A stretch of 64,000 nucleotides of DNA from Hymenobacter mucosus (GCF_900188255.1 NZ_FZNS01000002.1:620001-684000), one strand, 5' to 3'. Positions 38,501 to 49,567 are shown, counted from the stretch's first letter. Numbers and translations are program-made. The notes: generated from the sequence alone by a model not told the origin.

Positions 38501-39891
38501 TGCAGCTGAATAGCTTTACCCTCGATGAGGCGGGGCTGGAACGCCTGAATACCCAAGCGGTGCAGCGTAGGAGCACGGTTCAGGAGCACTGGGTGGCCTT
38601 TCAGCACGTTTTCCAGAATGTCCCATACTACGGCGTCCTTGCGGTCAACGATTTTCTTAGCCGATTTCACCGTCTTCACAATACCGCGCTCGATGAGCTT
38701 ACGGATGATGAATGGCTTGAACAGCTCGGCTGCCATGTTCTTGGGCAGACCGCATTCGTGCAGCTTCAGCTCAGGGCCTACTACAATAACCGAACGGCCA
38801 GAGTAGTCAACACGCTTACCGAGCAGGTTCTGACGGAAGCGGCCCTGCTTGCCTTTCAGCATATCAGACAGCGACTTCAGCGCGCGGTTACCTTCTGCAC
38901 GCACGGCGTTAACCTTACGTGAGTTGTCGAACAGCGAATCTACTGCTTCCTGCAGCATGCGCTTCTCGTTCCGCAGAATCACTTCAGGAGCCTTAATTTC
39001 GATCAGGCGCTTGAGGCGGTTGTTACGGATAATTACGCGACGGTACAGGTCGTTCAAGTCAGAAGTAGCAAAACGGCCACCATCCAACGGCACGAGGGGG
39101 CGCAGTTCCGGGGGAATAACCGGCACCATGCGGATTACCATCCACTCAGGCTTATTCTCCACTCGGGTAGCGGCGTCGCGGAAAGCTTCCACAACCCGCA
39201 GACGCTTTAATGCTTCAGCCTTACGCTGCTGCGACGTCTCGTGCGCAGCAGAGTCACGCAGCGAGTACGATAGCTCGTCGAGGTTGATGCGCTCCAACAA
39301 TAGCTGTAGAGCATCAGCACCCATACGGGCGATGAATTTATTTGGATCCTCATTTGGCAGCATCTGATTCTCCCGGGGGAGCTTGTCGATGATGTCAAGG
39401 TATTCATCTTCAGTTAGGAAGTCGAGTTGCTGTACGCCTTCTTCGGCCAGCACACCCGGCTGCACTACTACGTAGCGCTCGTAATAGATAATCTGGTCGA
39501 GCTTCTTAGTGGGCAGGCCCAGCAGATAGCCGATTTTGTTGGGCAGGGACTTGAAGTACCAGATGTGCGCAACAGGCACCACCAGTTCGATGTGGCCCAT
39601 CCGCTCCCGACGTACTTTCTTCTCGGTCACCTCTACGCCGCAACGGTCGCAGATAATGCCTTTGTACCGGATGCGCTTGTATTTACCGCAGTGGCATTCC
39701 CAGTCCTTTACGGGACCGAAAATCCGCTCGCAGAACAAGCCACCCATCTCGGGCTTGTACGTCCGGTAGTTAATCGTCTCGGGCTTTACAACTTCACCGT
39801 TCGACCGCTCCAGAATGGATTCGGGCGAGGCCAGCGAAATGGTAACTTTCGAGAAGTCCTGTACCAGTTTTTTGTTTTTTGCAAACGCCAT
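35539..39891 (-). CDS. rpoC: DNA-directed RNA polymerase subunit beta'
   Basis: Catalytic large subunit of RNA polymerase. The N-terminal zinc-binding cluster ([20 protein letters not shown]) is near residues 66-85. The catalytic Mg site NADFDGDQM is at 472-480. The second zinc cluster ([16 protein letters not shown]) and [20 protein letters not shown], in the trigger-loop region, are also clear. Length 1450 is normal for Bacteroidota. It is separated from rpoB by an unusually long 343-base spacer. Confidence 0.98.
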   Translation of the reverse strand: MAFAKNKKLVQDFSKVTISLASPESILERSNGEVVKPETINYRTYKPEMGGLFCERIFGPVKDWECHCGKYKRIRYKGIICDRCGVEVTEKKVRRERMGHIELVVPVAHIWYFKSLPNKIGYLLGLPTKKLDQIIYYERYVVVQPGVLAEEGVQQLDFLTEDEYLDIIDKLPRENQMLPNEDPNKFIARMGADALQLLLERINLDELSYSLRDSAAHETSQQRKAEALKRLRVVEAFRDAATRVENKPEWMVIRMVPVIPPELRPLVPLDGGRFATSDLNDLYRRVIIRNNRLKRLIEIKAPEVILRNEKRMLQEAVDSLFDNSRKVNAVRAEGNRALKSLSDMLKGKQGRFRQNLLGKRVDYSGRSVIVVGPELKLHECGLPKNMAAELFKPFIIRKLIERGIVKTVKSAKKIVDRKDAVVWDILENVLKGHPVLLNRAPTLHRLGIQAFQPRLIEGKAIQLHPLVCTAFNADFDGDQMAVHVPLGPAAILEASMLMLASHNILNPANGAPIAVPSQDMVLGLYYVTKGKRSTEDEQIQGEGRMFYSDEEVVIAINEGQLSKHAYIKVRTKVRDEEDNLVTKIIETVAGRVLFNQLVPEEVGFVDELLTKKKLQQIISMVFKRTGMARTAQFLDDIKTLGFQSAYKGGLSMGLGDINIPKEKDALIAQAQADVAAVTQNYQMGLITDNERYNQVIDIWTRINNQITETLMGRLEKENQGFNSIYMMMHSGARGSREQIRQLGGMRGLMAKPQKSLQGSVGEIIENPILSNFKEGLDVIEYFISTHGARKGLADTALKTADAGYLTRRLVDVSQDVIVNETDCGTLRGIETFALKDNEDVVEPLAERILGRVAVHDIIDPLTDEVILPAGEEITEDITRRVDATSIESVEIRSVLTCESKRGICAKCYGRNLSSGRMVQKGEAVGVIAAQSIGEPGTQLTLRTFHVGGTASNIAVEASLRAKFNGVIEFEDIRTVETANADGEPVKVVMGRSGEIRIVEKGTGKVFISNHVPYGSFLLVEEGQEVEKGQELNNWDPYNAVILAEFDGTVQYDAITEGITYREESDEQTGHREKVIIESKAKDQNPAIIVRPGKKGDLEGSKGYSIPVGSHLNVENGEKIKAGQILAKIPRAVGKTRDITGGLPRVTELFEARNPSNPAVVAEIDGVVTYGTVKRGNREIFVESKDGVKKKYMVPLSKHILVQDNDFIRAGAPLSDGAITPTDILNIQGPGAVQEYLVNEIQEVYRLQGVKINDKHIEVVVRQMMQKVVILDAGDTTFLEHQVIDKIIFMEENDTIIDMKVVTNAGDSTNLKPGQIVTARRLRDENSSLRRRDLALVEVREAQPAVSRPTLQGITQASLGTQSFISAASFQETTKVLSEAAIRGKADELLGLKENVIVGHLIPAGTGLREYTRQIVGSKEELEAAQAAKSDDVVAPTKRTARASRRESVSE

Positions 39892-40234
39892 GTAGAGTAG
39901 CTGTTGTTAGCTGGTGGCTTTTATCTGTTCGTTGGTTCCGCCAGTCTTAAGAATGGTCGGAGAGAACATAACAGTTCGACTCTGCGAAAAGTGCTCTGTG
40001 GGTCGGATAGGTACGCCGCGCAGTAGGTTTTCGCCAGGTCTGGTAATCTGGTGACTCAGAAGACTGAATCAAGGTGCGGCCAACTTCTGCTAGGCCTGTT
40101 TGCCGTTCTGACCATATCTCGGAACGACGCCAGCAGAGGATGTTATCGGTTTCCCGAACCGCGGGTATGCTATATCAGAAGACTTGAAAAGTGGCTGCCA
40201 ACACTCGCGCATCAGCAGCCACCATTTTCAAACC
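39892..40234 (-). other. Long structured spacer between rpoB and rpoC
   Basis: No credible coding frame, tRNA or -7 box is seen. The region is rich in short inverted repeats, for example CAGAAG with CTTCTG (40060-40092) and CGTTC with GAACG (about 40113-40135). It ends next to rpoB in a strong hairpin, listed separately. It may hold a processing site, an attenuator or an unrecognised promoter for rpoC. Confidence 0.5.
40184..40232 (-). terminator. Hairpin directly after rpoB
   Basis: Arms TTGAAAAGTGGCTGC (40184-40198) and GCAGCCAC-CA-TTTTCAA (40215-40232) pair along about 15 bp with a two-base bulge. It begins three bases after the rpoB stop. On the minus strand the second arm ends in TTTTCAA, a poor T tract, so partial termination or RNA processing is as likely as full termination. 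Confidence 0.6.
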
Positions 40235-43200
40235 TTAGTCAAGCGTGATTTCCAGGGCCAGACCACGTAGCTCGTGAATGAGTACGTTGAATGACTCGGG
40301 GATATTCGGCTTGGGCAGTACGTCACCTTTCACAATGGCTTCGTACGCTTTGGCACGGCCTACCACGTCATCCGACTTCACAGTCAGGATTTCCTGGAGG
40401 ACGTTGGAAGCACCGAAGGCCTCCAGAGCCCATACTTCCATTTCGCCGAAGCGCTGACCACCGAACTGGGCCTTACCACCAAGCGGCTGCTGGGTGATGA
40501 GCGAGTACGGTCCGATGGAGCGGGCGTGCATCTTATCATCAACCAAGTGACCCAGCTTCAGCATGTAAATTACCCCAACGGTTACCGGCTGGTCGAAACG
40601 CTGACCGGTAAGACCGTCGTGCAGGTAAGCACGGCCGAAGTGTGGTAGACCAGCTTCTGTTAATTCGCGCGATACCTCCTCTTCGGTAGCACCGTCGAAA
40701 ATGGGCGTAGCGTAGGTACGGCCCAACTTCAAGCCAGCCCAGCCGAGTACGGTCTCGTAGATCTGGCCGATGTTCATACGGCTTGGTACACCTAGCGGGT
40801 TAAGCACGATGTCCATTGGCGTACCGTCGGGCAGGAAAGGCATATCCTCATCGCGCACAATGCGGGCTACTACCCCTTTGTTACCGTGACGACCTGCCAT
40901 CTTATCACCTACCTTCAGCTTACGCTTCTTGGCAATGTATACTTTGGCTAGCTGCACAATACCAGCAGGAAGTTCGTCACCTACTTCCAGGGTAAACCGG
41001 TCACGCTTGAAGCGAGCAGTTATGGTGTTACGCTTCTTGGTGTAGTTCTTCACCAACTCCGTTAACATGCCATTCACTTTTGCATCGGCAGTCCAGTTCT
41101 CCAGAATGAGGTCTTTGAACATATTCACCTCTTCTGGCACGGCATAATTGCTTTCATCCTTGTAAGGGTTCTTCTCGGGGAAGAGAGCATCCGTGATGTT
41201 CTTCTTACCGAATTTGGCCCCCTTGGTCAGGATTTCGTCACCAAACTTGTGCTTCACGCCCTGCGAGGTCTTGCCTTCCAGCAATTCTACCAGCTTGTCG
41301 ATCATCACAGCTTTGATGCCGCGCAACTCACGAGCGTACGACTCTTTCAGTTCTTCTACTTCCTTCTTTGACTTGGCCCGTAGGTTTTTGTCTTTCTTAG
41401 GACGAGAGAACAGCTTAGTGCCGATAACTACCCCGTTCAATGATGGTGGCGCCTTAAGCGAGGCATCTTTCACGTCGCCAGCTTTGTCACCAAAGATGGC
41501 GCGGAGCAGCTTCTCTTCCGGGGTCGGGTCAGTTTCACCCTTCGGTGTAATCTTACCGATCAGAATATCACCTTCACGAACCTCAGCACCCAAACGGATG
41601 ATACCGTTGTCGTCGAGGTTACGCACGGCTTCTTCGCTCACGTTTGGAATTTCTGACGTCAACTCTTCTTCACCACGCTTGGTCTCGCGCACCTCTAGTT
41701 CGAATTCCTCAATGTGGATTGAGGTAAAGATGTCGTCGCGAACAACGCGCTCCGAGATTACAATAGCATCCTCGAAGTTGTAGCCCTGCCATGGCATGAA
41801 GGCTACCTGCATGTTGCGGCCAAGAGCTAGTTCACCTTTGTTTGTGCCGTAGCCCTCGCACAAAGGTTGCCCTTTAGTTACCCGCTCACCCTTCTTCACC
41901 AAAGGAGTCAGGTTAATGCAAGTATCCTGGTTGGTACGACGGAATTTGATCAGATCGTACGAAATCTTTTCAGCGTCGAAGCTTACAAGAATATCGTCTT
42001 CCGTCAGGTCGTATTTAACTACGATCTTGTTGGCATCTACGTAATCAATAACACCGTTACCCTCGGCTACCACCAAGGTACGAGAGTCAATAGCTACGCG
42101 GCCTTCCAAACCAGTACCCACGATGGGAGCTTCCGCTTTCAACAGCGGCACCGCCTGGCGTTGCATGTTCGAACCCATCAGGGCACGGTTGGCGTCATCG
42201 TGCTCCAAGAACGGAATAAGCGAGGCGGCAACTGATACAATCTGGTTCGGAGCTACGTCCATGTAGCTATACTCCGTTGGGCCTACTACTGGGAAGTCAC
42301 CTTCAAAACGACCTTTTACCAAGTCGTTAATAAAATTACCATCCTCATCGATACGAGCATTAGCCTGTGCGATGTGGTGGGTATCTTCTTCCTCAGCCGT
42401 TAGATACTTCACGTTCTCCGTAGTATCTACCTTACCGTTATCTACGGTGCGGTAGGGAGTTTCAATGAAGCCCATTGAGTTTACGCGAGCGTGCACACAC
42501 AACGACGAAATCAGACCGATGTTTGGTCCTTCCGGCGTTTCGATAGTGCACAGACGACCATAGTGCGTGTAATGAACGTCACGTACTTCGAAACCAGCAC
42601 GCTCCCGCGAAAGACCTCCTGGCCCTAGTGCCGATACGCGACGCTTGTGCGTCACCTCAGCTAGGGGATTCGTCTGGTCCATGAACTGCGAAAGCTGGTT
42701 CGTACCGAAGAACGAGTTAATCACGCTCGACAACGTACGCGCGTTGATCAAATCAACTGGCTTGAAGTCCTCGTTGTCACGCACGTTCATGCGCTCCTTA
42801 ATAGTACGCGCCATACGGGCCAAGCCTACGCCGAACTGGGCATAAAGCTGCTCACCTACCGTGCGCACACGACGGTTGCTCAAGTGGTCAATGTCATCGA
42901 CAATGGCCTTTGAGTTAATCAGACCAATCAAGTATTTCACGATGAGGACGATGTCCTCATTGGTTAGCACGCGGGCCTCCCAGTTCGTGTCAATACCCAA
43001 TTTCTTATTGATACGGTAGCGGCCTACGTCACCAAGATCGTAGCGCTTATCCGAGAAGAATAGCTTTTGGATGATGTCACGAGCAGTTTCTTCGTCAGGA
43101 GCTTCCGTATTACGGAGTTGACGATAGATTTGCTCAACGGCTTCTTTCTCCGAGTTGGAGTTGTCCTTTTGCAGCGTGTTGTAAATAATTGCATAGTCAG

Positions 43201-44137
43201 CAATGTTTACGTTTTCACGATGCAGAATTACCGACTTAGCACCAGCGTTAAGAATAACGTCAATGTCTTCCTCCTCGATCGTAGAATCGCGCTCCAACAG
43301 AACTTCATTCCGGTCAATGGACACCACTTCACCGGTGTCCTCGTCCACAAAGTCTTCCGTCCAAGTGCGGAGCACACGGGCAGCTAGTTTGCGACCTACA
43401 GCCTTCTTGAGTGTTTTCTTATCAGCCTTCACCTCTTCCGACAGTCCGAACAAGTCTAGAATGTCTTTATCGGTACCGTAGCCAATAGCACGGAGCAGTG
43501 TAGTAACCGGAAATTTCTTCTTCCGGTCGATGTAGGCGTACATCACGTTGTTCACGTCCGTGGCAAATTCGATCCACGAACCTTTGAACGGGATGATACG
43601 AGCTGAATACAGCTTAGTACCATTGGTATGCTTGCTTTGCGCAAAGAACACACCAGGTGAGCGGTGCAGCTGCGAAACGATAACGCGCTCTGCCCCGTTG
43701 ATTACGAATGAGCCTTTTTCGGTCATATAGGGAATATTCCCTAAGAAAACCTCCTGCTCAATGGTCTCGAAGTCCTCGTTGTCCGTATCATTGCAGATCA
43801 GGCGCAACTTAGCCTTCAGGGGTACCGAGTAGGTCAAGCCCCGGTCGATGCACTCGTCAACTGAGTACTTTGGCGGGTCGACGTGGTAGTCAATGAATTC
43901 CAGAACAAAGTTTTCGCGCGAATCCGAAATCGGAAAGTTCTCGGCGAATACTTGAAACAGGCCTTCATGGGTACGGTTCTCGGCAGCCGTCTCCAATTGG
44001 AAGAAATCCATGAACGAGCGAACCTGCACGTCTAGGAAATCCGGGTACTCAATAACCTTTTTAATCTTGGCGAAGTTGATCCGCTCGTCAGCCGCTTGCA
44101 GTTTTTGCAAGCCTGTCTGTGCTTTCGGTGTAGCCAA
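40235..44137 (-). CDS. rpoB: DNA-directed RNA polymerase subunit beta
   Basis: Large subunit of RNA polymerase. Conserved blocks include the rifampicin region ([40 protein letters not shown]), [20 protein letters not shown], the Mg-channel segment [19 protein letters not shown] and the end near [21 protein letters not shown] start at TTG 44137, giving [14 protein letters not shown]. The only longer in-frame start, also TTG at 44176, adds 13 residues, and the first ATG falls well inside the conserved domain. So rpoB here appears to lack an ATG start. Length is 1300. Confidence 0.96.
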   Translation of the reverse strand: MATPKAQTGLQKLQAADERINFAKIKKVIEYPDFLDVQVRSFMDFFQLETAAENRTHEGLFQVFAENFPISDSRENFVLEFIDYHVDPPKYSVDECIDRGLTYSVPLKAKLRLICNDTDNEDFETIEQEVFLGNIPYMTEKGSFVINGAERVIVSQLHRSPGVFFAQSKHTNGTKLYSARIIPFKGSWIEFATDVNNVMYAYIDRKKKFPVTTLLRAIGYGTDKDILDLFGLSEEVKADKKTLKKAVGRKLAARVLRTWTEDFVDEDTGEVVSIDRNEVLLERDSTIEEEDIDVILNAGAKSVILHRENVNIADYAIIYNTLQKDNSNSEKEAVEQIYRQLRNTEAPDEETARDIIQKLFFSDKRYDLGDVGRYRINKKLGIDTNWEARVLTNEDIVLIVKYLIGLINSKAIVDDIDHLSNRRVRTVGEQLYAQFGVGLARMARTIKERMNVRDNEDFKPVDLINARTLSSVINSFFGTNQLSQFMDQTNPLAEVTHKRRVSALGPGGLSRERAGFEVRDVHYTHYGRLCTIETPEGPNIGLISSLCVHARVNSMGFIETPYRTVDNGKVDTTENVKYLTAEEEDTHHIAQANARIDEDGNFINDLVKGRFEGDFPVVGPTEYSYMDVAPNQIVSVAASLIPFLEHDDANRALMGSNMQRQAVPLLKAEAPIVGTGLEGRVAIDSRTLVVAEGNGVIDYVDANKIVVKYDLTEDDILVSFDAEKISYDLIKFRRTNQDTCINLTPLVKKGERVTKGQPLCEGYGTNKGELALGRNMQVAFMPWQGYNFEDAIVISERVVRDDIFTSIHIEEFELEVRETKRGEEELTSEIPNVSEEAVRNLDDNGIIRLGAEVREGDILIGKITPKGETDPTPEEKLLRAIFGDKAGDVKDASLKAPPSLNGVVIGTKLFSRPKKDKNLRAKSKKEVEELKESYARELRGIKAVMIDKLVELLEGKTSQGVKHKFGDEILTKGAKFGKKNITDALFPEKNPYKDESNYAVPEEVNMFKDLILENWTADAKVNGMLTELVKNYTKKRNTITARFKRDRFTLEVGDELPAGIVQLAKVYIAKKRKLKVGDKMAGRHGNKGVVARIVRDEDMPFLPDGTPMDIVLNPLGVPSRMNIGQIYETVLGWAGLKLGRTYATPIFDGATEEEVSRELTEAGLPHFGRAYLHDGLTGQRFDQPVTVGVIYMLKLGHLVDDKMHARSIGPYSLITQQPLGGKAQFGGQRFGEMEVWALEAFGASNVLQEILTVKSDDVVGRAKAYEAIVKGDVLPKPNIPESFNVLIHELRGLALEITLD

Positions 44138-44329
44138 TGTATGTGGGGTTAGGAAATGGATACTGAGAGAATCCAACCCAAGCAGCTAGCAGAACTAGGC
44201 ACCTGGGTAAAACGAAAGTTTTTGGCGCACGAAAGCGCAAAGCAGAACCTTGCGCTTCTGGCGTCCGTAGGCACGAAAAGCCGCAAAGCGGCGTGCAATC
44301 GAACTTCCGACTAGTTTGTTGCCTACAAA

Positions 44330-44358
44330 CAGGAAAAGACCTGGCTTAGTTGCCAGGC
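44330..44358 (-). terminator. Possible attenuator between rplL and rpoB
   Basis: A 6-bp stem (CCTGGC / GCCAGG) with a 6-base loop, then TCTTTTCCTG on the minus strand, 40 bases after the rplL stop. E. coli has a partial terminator in the same place that lowers rpoBC output relative to rplJL. Equivalence here is inference. Confidence 0.6.
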
Positions 44359-44397
44359 CTCTCCTTATTTGCTGGTTTTACGAGCAGGCAGCAGAAA

Positions 44398-44778
44398 TTA
44401 CTTAACTTCTACTTCAGCGCCAGCCTCTTCCAGTTGCTTCTTCAGCGACTCAGCTTCGTCTTTAGCAACACCTTCTTTCAGGGGCTTAGGAGCACCGTCA
44501 ACCAGTTCTTTGGCTTCTTTCAGGCCCAGGCCGGTCAGGTCTTTTACCAGCTTCACAACAGCCAGCTTCTGGCCACCAGCAGCCTTCAGGATTACGTCGA
44601 ACGAGGTCTTCTCCTCAGCGGCTTCAGCAGCACCAGCGCCAGCACCACCAGCTACCATTACGGGAGCAGCAGCGGCAGGCTCAATGCCATACTCGTCTTT
44701 CAGGATAGTAGCCAGTTCGTTTACTTCTTTTACCGTCAGGCTAACGAGCTGCTCGGCGAATGCTTTCAAATCTGCCAT
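44398..44778 (-). CDS. rplL: 50S ribosomal protein L7/L12
   Basis: Stalk protein that recruits translation GTPases. It has an N-terminal dimer domain ([20 protein letters not shown]), an Ala/Gly-rich hinge (about residues 35-52) and a C-terminal domain with [20 protein letters not shown] and [20 protein letters not shown]. Length is 126. It lies between rplJ and rpoB. Confidence 0.98.
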   Translation of the reverse strand: MADLKAFAEQLVSLTVKEVNELATILKDEYGIEPAAAAPVMVAGGAGAGAAEAAEEKTSFDVILKAAGGQKLAVVKLVKDLTGLGLKEAKELVDGAPKPLKEGVAKDEAESLKKQLEEAGAEVEVK

Positions 44779-44845
44779 TTCTGTAGATTGTTAAAAAGGG
44801 GGTTGTTGAACTTTGGAAATTGAAAGTGAAAAAGATGAGCAGCGG

Positions 44846-45400
44846 TTAGCCTGCAACCTCTTCTTTTTCGGAAAGCGTTTTGATAAGACCAGCAAGGATG
44901 TTGCCACCGCTCGATAGAGCAGAGATAACGTTCTTGGCTGGCGATTGGAGCAGACCGATAACTTCACCGATAAGCTCGTTTTTGCCTTTGATAGTGCTGA
45001 GTGTCTCTAGCTGGTTGGCACCTACATAGATACTAGCGTCTACATAAGCACCTTTCAAGGCAGGCTTAGGCTCAACACCTTTACCATATGCCTGGGCTTT
45101 ATAGAACTCTTGGAGCAGTTTAGCAGGAGCATTACCTGACTCTTTCGAGAAAAGAATGCCTGACTGTCCTTTCAACGCTGCATCCATTTCAGCGGTATCG
45201 CCACCAAGGGTGTCGAGAGCTTTACGAATGAACGTATTCTTGTATACTTTGAACTCCATGCCGCGGGTAAAGCACAGGCGACGGAATTCGTTGATTTTCG
45301 CCACCGACATTCCCGAAGCATCGGCAATGTAGAACGCGTTGTGCGATTGAAACTTCTCGCTCAACTCGTCGACGAGGGCTTGTTTGTCTTCCCGGATCAT
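44846..45400 (-). CDS. rplJ: 50S ribosomal protein L10
   Basis: Base of the L7/L12 stalk. MIREDKQALVDELSEKFQSH, FRRLCFTRGMEFKVYKNTFI and the C-terminal helix (SGGNILAGLIKTLSEKEE) are typical. Length is 184. The gap to rplA is only 20 bases, so no classic L10 leader RNA can lie directly in front of it. Confidence 0.97.
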   Translation of the reverse strand: MIREDKQALVDELSEKFQSHNAFYIADASGMSVAKINEFRRLCFTRGMEFKVYKNTFIRKALDTLGGDTAEMDAALKGQSGILFSKESGNAPAKLLQEFYKAQAYGKGVEPKPALKGAYVDASIYVGANQLETLSTIKGKNELIGEVIGLLQSPAKNVISALSSGGNILAGLIKTLSEKEEVAG

Positions 45401-45420
45401 ATCGTCGTGTTGATTAAAAC

Positions 45421-46116
45421 TTAGGCGGAAGTTACTTGCGTGTCAACTGGAACAGCAGGAGACATCGTGCTCGAAAGCGTGATGCTCTTGATGTAGGTCC
45501 CTTTTGCCGAAGAAGGCTTCAAACGCTGGAGCGTCTGGATAACTTCGATGGCATTTTCAGCAAGCTTTTGCTCGTCAAAGGACACTTTACCAACTGAGCA
45601 GTGAATGATACCGGTTTTATCAACTTTGAAGTCGATTTTACCAGCTTTCACTTCCTGTACAGCTTTGGCTACATCAGTGGTTACAGTACCAGACTTAGGG
45701 TTGGGCATCAGGCCACGAGGACCTAGTACACGACCTAAGCGACCAACCTTAGCCATAACAGATGGCATCGTGATGATTACGTCAATATCAGTCCAACCCT
45801 TTTCGATTTTCGAGATATAGTCGTCGAGACCAACATAATCAGCACCAGCTGCGGTAGCTTCGGCTTCTTTGTCTGGGGTTACAAGGGCTAGTACACGAAC
45901 AGTCTTACCGGTGCCGTGAGGCAGTGTAGCCACGCCACGAACCATTTGGTCAGCTTTGCGTGGGTCTACACCCAAGCGAACGTCGATGTCAACTGAAGCG
46001 TCAAACTTGGTATAGGTGATATCCTTTACCACTTTAGCAGCTTCCACCAAGGTCCGAATTTCGGTTAGGTCGTGCTTAGCAAGGGCTTCCTTGCGCTTTT
46101 TGCTAATTTGTGCCAT
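45421..46116 (-). CDS. rplA: 50S ribosomal protein L1
   Basis: L1-stalk protein acting in tRNA release. [40 protein letters not shown] and [20 protein letters not shown] are diagnostic. Length is 231. It lies between rplK and rplJ. Confidence 0.98.
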   Translation of the reverse strand: MAQISKKRKEALAKHDLTEIRTLVEAAKVVKDITYTKFDASVDIDVRLGVDPRKADQMVRGVATLPHGTGKTVRVLALVTPDKEAEATAAGADYVGLDDYISKIEKGWTDIDVIITMPSVMAKVGRLGRVLGPRGLMPNPKSGTVTTDVAKAVQEVKAGKIDFKVDKTGIIHCSVGKVSFDEQKLAENAIEVIQTLQRLKPSSAKGTYIKSITLSSTMSPAVPVDTQVTSA

Positions 46117-46136
46117 GTGTCTTCTCCGTTGTTAAA

Positions 46137-46580
46137 TTATTCAGCAAAGGGAGAAGTACCCGAGATGGTGATGCCCATGCTGCGAGCCGTACCAGCTACC
46201 TGCTTCATAGCTGACTCAACCTTGAAGGCGTTGAGGTCAGGCATTTTCGTCTCGGCAATGGTACGCACTTGGTCCCATGATACTGACCCTACTTTGTTAC
46301 GGTTAGGCTCTTTTGAGCCGCTCTGAAGCTTTGCAGCATCCATGAGCAATACCGGAACTGGAGGGGTCTTCACCACGAAGTCAAACGACTTATCGGTGTA
46401 CATGGTGATGAGTACAGGACAAACTTGGCCGGCCTTATCCTGGGTGCGAGCATTAAACTGCTTGCAAAACTCCATGATGTTAAGGCCTTTGCTACCAAGT
46501 GCAGGTCCAACCGGCGGCGCGGGGTTCGCGGCGCCTCCCTTTATCTGAAGCTTCAGATAACCTCTAATTTCCTTGGCCAT
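46137..46580 (-). CDS. rplK: 50S ribosomal protein L11
   Basis: GTPase-associated-centre protein. I start at the ATG giving [20 protein letters not shown]; the frame upstream to 46616 is not L11-like. [20 protein letters not shown] and [12 protein letters not shown] at the end are conserved. Length is 147. Confidence 0.97.
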   Translation of the reverse strand: MAKEIRGYLKLQIKGGAANPAPPVGPALGSKGLNIMEFCKQFNARTQDKAGQVCPVLITMYTDKSFDFVVKTPPVPVLLMDAAKLQSGSKEPNRNKVGSVSWDQVRTIAETKMPDLNAFKVESAMKQVAGTARSMGITISGTSPFAE

Positions 46581-46696
46581 TTGGTTTGAAGGGCTTCGGA
46601 CTCTGCATCGTAACACGCAGCGTCCTCAGTTTTTGATTGCTCCTAAGTGGAAGCACCACCGACCCGGAGCGGATAATCGGTGACGTTTTGTATGGG

Positions 46697-47263
46697 TTAC
46701 GCTTCCTTCTCGACTTGAGTATAGCTTAGCTCCATAGGAGTGCTACGGCCGAAAATTTTCACGATAACGTTCAGCTTCTTACGCTCCTCAAACACCTCCG
46801 ACACAGTACCTGACATTCCAGCAAAGCCTCCATCTACGATCTTCACTAGCTCCCCTACTACAAATGGGGTTTCCAGTGTTGCAGTTTGCTCTTCAGCCTC
46901 ATCCACAATCCCGAGAATGCGGTTTACCTCTGAGATATGCAACGGTACTGGCTTCGTGTTTTGACTAGCTGCCTTACCCTCTTTGTCGCTGAGAAAACCA
47001 ATTACACCAGGAGTGCTAGTGATAATGTGATCAACCTCACCATGAGTAAGATCAGCATGAATGATAATGTAGCCAGGGTACAGATTCCGTTCACGAACGC
47101 GCTTCTTACCGTTGCGCATTTCGAAAACTTTTTCTACTGGTATCAGCACTTGTGGTACCAATTCTGACAGGCCATGACGACCAATTTCAGTTTCCAGGTA
47201 AGTCTTTGCTTTCTTCTCTTGTCCGCTAACCGAACGGACCACGTACCATTTCAATTCGCCCAT
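46697..47263 (-). CDS. nusG: Transcription termination/antitermination factor NusG
   Basis: RNA polymerase processivity factor linking transcription to translation. The NGN domain begins MGELKWYVVRSVSGQEKKAK with NLYPGYIIIHADLTHGEVDH. The C-terminal KOW domain has FVVGELVKIVDGGFAGMSGT. Length 188 is typical. It lies 21 bases after secE. Confidence 0.97.
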   Translation of the reverse strand: MGELKWYVVRSVSGQEKKAKTYLETEIGRHGLSELVPQVLIPVEKVFEMRNGKKRVRERNLYPGYIIIHADLTHGEVDHIITSTPGVIGFLSDKEGKAASQNTKPVPLHISEVNRILGIVDEAEEQTATLETPFVVGELVKIVDGGFAGMSGTVSEVFEERKKLNVIVKIFGRSTPMELSYTQVEKEA

Positions 47264-47284
47264 TGTTGTCGTGTGTTCTACCGA

Positions 47285-47479
47285 TTAACGGAACGAAGTG
47301 TAAAATGCTTCCAAGCTCTTGCTAAAGGCAACATCCATCAACCCAACTACGGCTGCAAACAACAAAGAGCCTAGCAATACCAAGCCGGCACTTTTCTGCA
47401 ATTCTTCAATGGATGGCCACGTTACTTTGTAGCGCATCTCCTCAGACGTCTCGCGGAAATAGTTAGACAATTTGCTCAT
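47285..47479 (-). CDS. secE: Preprotein translocase subunit SecE
   Basis: Single-span clamp of the SecY channel. A 64-residue protein with an amphipathic region (SNYFRETSEEMRYKVTWPSI) and one membrane helix (SAGLVLLGSLLFAAVVGLMD). It lies between tRNA-Trp and nusG, the usual order. Confidence 0.96.
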   Translation of the reverse strand: MSKLSNYFRETSEEMRYKVTWPSIEELQKSAGLVLLGSLLFAAVVGLMDVAFSKSLEAFYTSFR

Positions 47480-47538
47480 GATACCGGCACCAGTTAGGTG
47501 ATTAAGAGGACGGCTGCCGAAGCAGCCGTTATTCTTGG

Positions 47539-47612
47539 TGGCACGGGCGGAGAGATTCGAACTCCCATCAAAGGTTTTGGAGACCTCTATTCTACCCTTG
47601 AACTACGCCCGT
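47539..47612 (-). tRNA. tRNA-Trp (CCA)
   Basis: The acceptor stem ACGGGCG pairs with CGCCCGT; the T arm contains TTCGAAT. The anticodon loop CTCCAAA gives anticodon CCA. Discriminator G is followed by an encoded CCA end. It precedes secE. Confidence 0.95.
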
Positions 47613-47651
47613 GTATGCGTCCCAAGCCTTCAAGGTGCTGGATTGGGACTG

Positions 47652-47681
47652 CAAATGTAGGAAACTCTTTAAACAAAACAA
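47652..47681 (-). promoter_or_regulatory. Promoter of the tRNA-Trp-secE-nusG-rpl unit
   Basis: On the minus strand TTG (47681-47679), 19 bases, then TACATTTG (47659-47652) and C: a full consensus match. The -33 element lies at the foot of the tuf terminator. The predicted start is about 35 bases before the tRNA. Confidence 0.82.
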
Positions 47682-47711
47682 ATCCGCCCCCGAAAAAATC
47701 AGAGGCGGATT
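47671..47711 (-). terminator. Terminator of tuf
   Basis: An 8-bp stem (AATCCGCC / GGCGGATT) with a 15-base loop, followed on the minus strand by TGTTTTGTTT. It lies 30 bases after the tuf stop and overlaps the next promoter. Confidence 0.85.
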
Positions 47712-47740
47712 GTGTTGATTACCTAGAATCTAGGAAAAAA

Positions 47741-48928
47741 TTAGTCAGTGATTTCAGTAACCTGACCAGCACCTACGGTACGACCACCCTCACGGATAGC
47801 GAAACGCAGACCTTTTTCCATAGCTACCGAGTTGATTAGCTCAACCGAGATAGTTACGTTGTCACCAGGCATTACCATTTCCACACCTTCGCCCAGCGAG
47901 ATGATGCCGGTAACGTCGGTGGTACGGAAATAGAACTGGGGGCGGTAGTTGTTGAAGAACGGAGTGTGACGACCACCTTCCTCTTTCGACAGTACGTACA
48001 CCTCAGCCTTGAACTTAGTGTGAGGCTTAACGGAACCGGGCTTGCAAATAACCATACCACGACGGATGGCTTCTTTTTCAATACCGCGGAGTAGCAGACC
48101 TACGTTGTCACCAGCTTCACCACGGTCAAGGATTTTGCGGAACATCTCAACGCCAGTTACGGTCGACTTGAGGTTCTCAGCACCCATACCGAGGATTTCA
48201 ACTTGCTCACCCGAGTTGATGATACCACGCTCGATACGGCCGGTTGCTACCGTACCACGACCCGTGATAGAGAACACGTCCTCTACTGGCATCAGGAAGG
48301 GCAGGTCAGTCAGACGAGCAGGAATTGGAATGTAGCTGTCAACAGCTGCCATCAGTTCCTCAATCTTGGGAACCCAGTTAGCATCGCCGTTCAGGCCACC
48401 CAGAGCCGAACCCTGAATAACTGGAATGTTGTCGCCGTCGAAGTCGTAGAACGAGAGCAGTTCACGAATTTCCATTTCCACAAGCTCAAGCAGCTCGGGG
48501 TCATCCACCATGTCCACTTTGTTCATGAACACTACTAGCTGAGGTACACCTACCTGACGAGCGAGCAGGATGTGCTCACGAGTCTGGGGCATTGGGCCGT
48601 CGGTAGCAGCTACCACAAGGATAGCACCGTCCATCTGAGCAGCACCCGTTACCATGTTCTTCACGTAGTCAGCGTGACCAGGGCAGTCAACGTGAGCGTA
48701 GTGACGGTTTTCGGTAGCGTATTCTACGTGAGCGGTATTGATGGTAATACCACGCTCTTTTTCTTCGGGAGCATTGTCAATCGAAGAGAAGTCGCGCTTG
48801 GCAGCCAGACCTTTGTTAGCCAGAACCGTGGTGATGGCAGCAGTAAGGGTGGTTTTGCCGTGGTCCACGTGACCAATCGTGCCGATGTTTACGTGCGGCT
48901 TGGACCGGTCAAAATTTTCTTTAGCCAT
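47741..48928 (-). CDS. tuf: Translation elongation factor Tu
   Basis: GTPase that brings aminoacyl-tRNA to the ribosome. G1 is GHVDHGKT (residues 19-26), then [24 protein letters not shown] and NKVDMVDD. Domains 2 and 3 follow ([13 protein letters not shown], and the end [14 protein letters not shown]). Length is 395. It lies between tRNA-Thr and tRNA-Trp and not next to fusA. It is the only copy in the window. Confidence 0.98.
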   Translation of the reverse strand: MAKENFDRSKPHVNIGTIGHVDHGKTTLTAAITTVLANKGLAAKRDFSSIDNAPEEKERGITINTAHVEYATENRHYAHVDCPGHADYVKNMVTGAAQMDGAILVVAATDGPMPQTREHILLARQVGVPQLVVFMNKVDMVDDPELLELVEMEIRELLSFYDFDGDNIPVIQGSALGGLNGDANWVPKIEELMAAVDSYIPIPARLTDLPFLMPVEDVFSITGRGTVATGRIERGIINSGEQVEILGMGAENLKSTVTGVEMFRKILDRGEAGDNVGLLLRGIEKEAIRRGMVICKPGSVKPHTKFKAEVYVLSKEEGGRHTPFFNNYRPQFYFRTTDVTGIISLGEGVEMVMPGDNVTISVELINSVAMEKGLRFAIREGGRTVGAGQVTEITD

Positions 48929-49096
48929 TGTAAAGAGATTAAGAGGAATTTTGAGGTAAAGAGGGGGAAACGCGACTAGACTATACAGTAAGAAAGCGAA
49001 ACACAGCTCCGTTTAGTCGGGACTGCACGTCGCTTCACTTTGCTGACAGTTTCCAAACGGTGCAGTCGCGCTGCCCCGTTGGTACTCGTAATTCTG

Positions 49097-49168
<72 letters not shown>

Positions 49169-49181
49169 TTATTTGATGCGG

Positions 49182-49189
49182 CAAAGGTA
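49182..49189 (-). promoter_or_regulatory. -7 box upstream of tRNA-Thr and tuf
   Basis: TACCTTTG followed by C on the minus strand, 14 bases before tRNA-Thr. No TTG at 19-21 bases upstream is seen. It could give tuf its own start within the tRNA array. Confidence 0.5.
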
Positions 49190-49255
49190 CGACAGGAGAA
49201 GAACATTTGCCACTTGGGCGATTACTCTATTTCTCGTTGCCAGACTTAAGCATCG

Positions 49256-49328
49256 AGCGGGAGACGAGGTTCGAACCCGCGACCTGCAGCTTGGAAGGCT
49301 GCCGCTCTACCAACTGAGCTACTCCCGC
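49256..49328 (-). tRNA. tRNA-Gly (TCC)
   Basis: The acceptor GCGGGAG pairs with CTCCCGC. The D arm has AGCTCAGTTGGTAGAGC, and the anticodon loop CTTCCAA gives TCC. The T loop is TTCGAAC. CCA is not encoded. Confidence 0.95.
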
Positions 49329-49399
49329 GTACGGTAAACTAGTAAAACAATGAACCATGAATTACTTCAAAGGCTCATCGTTTTACTATTTCACTACTG

Positions 49400-49482
49400 T
49401 GGGGGGAGAAGGATTCGAACCTTCGAAGTCGTAAGACAACGGAGTTACAGTCCGTCCCATTTGGCCGCTCTGGAATCCCCCC
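49400..49482 (-). tRNA. tRNA-Tyr (GTA)
   Basis: The acceptor GGGGGGA pairs with TCCCCCC and discriminator A. The anticodon loop CTGTAAC gives GTA. A long variable arm brings it to 83 bases, as expected for bacterial tRNA-Tyr. CCA is not encoded. It is the first gene of the tRNA-tuf unit. Confidence 0.95.
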
Positions 49483-49567
49483 AATTATTACCTCTGGCGC
49501 CGATTGCGAAGAGTATTCCCATCTACTTCCCGAAGACTAAGTGTCGGTGGTGTGTCGATTGGAGTTG

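Noticed and set aside
45401..45420. L10 leader RNA in front of rplJ
   Set aside because: Only 20 bases separate rplA from rplJ, so no leader of the known type can be there.
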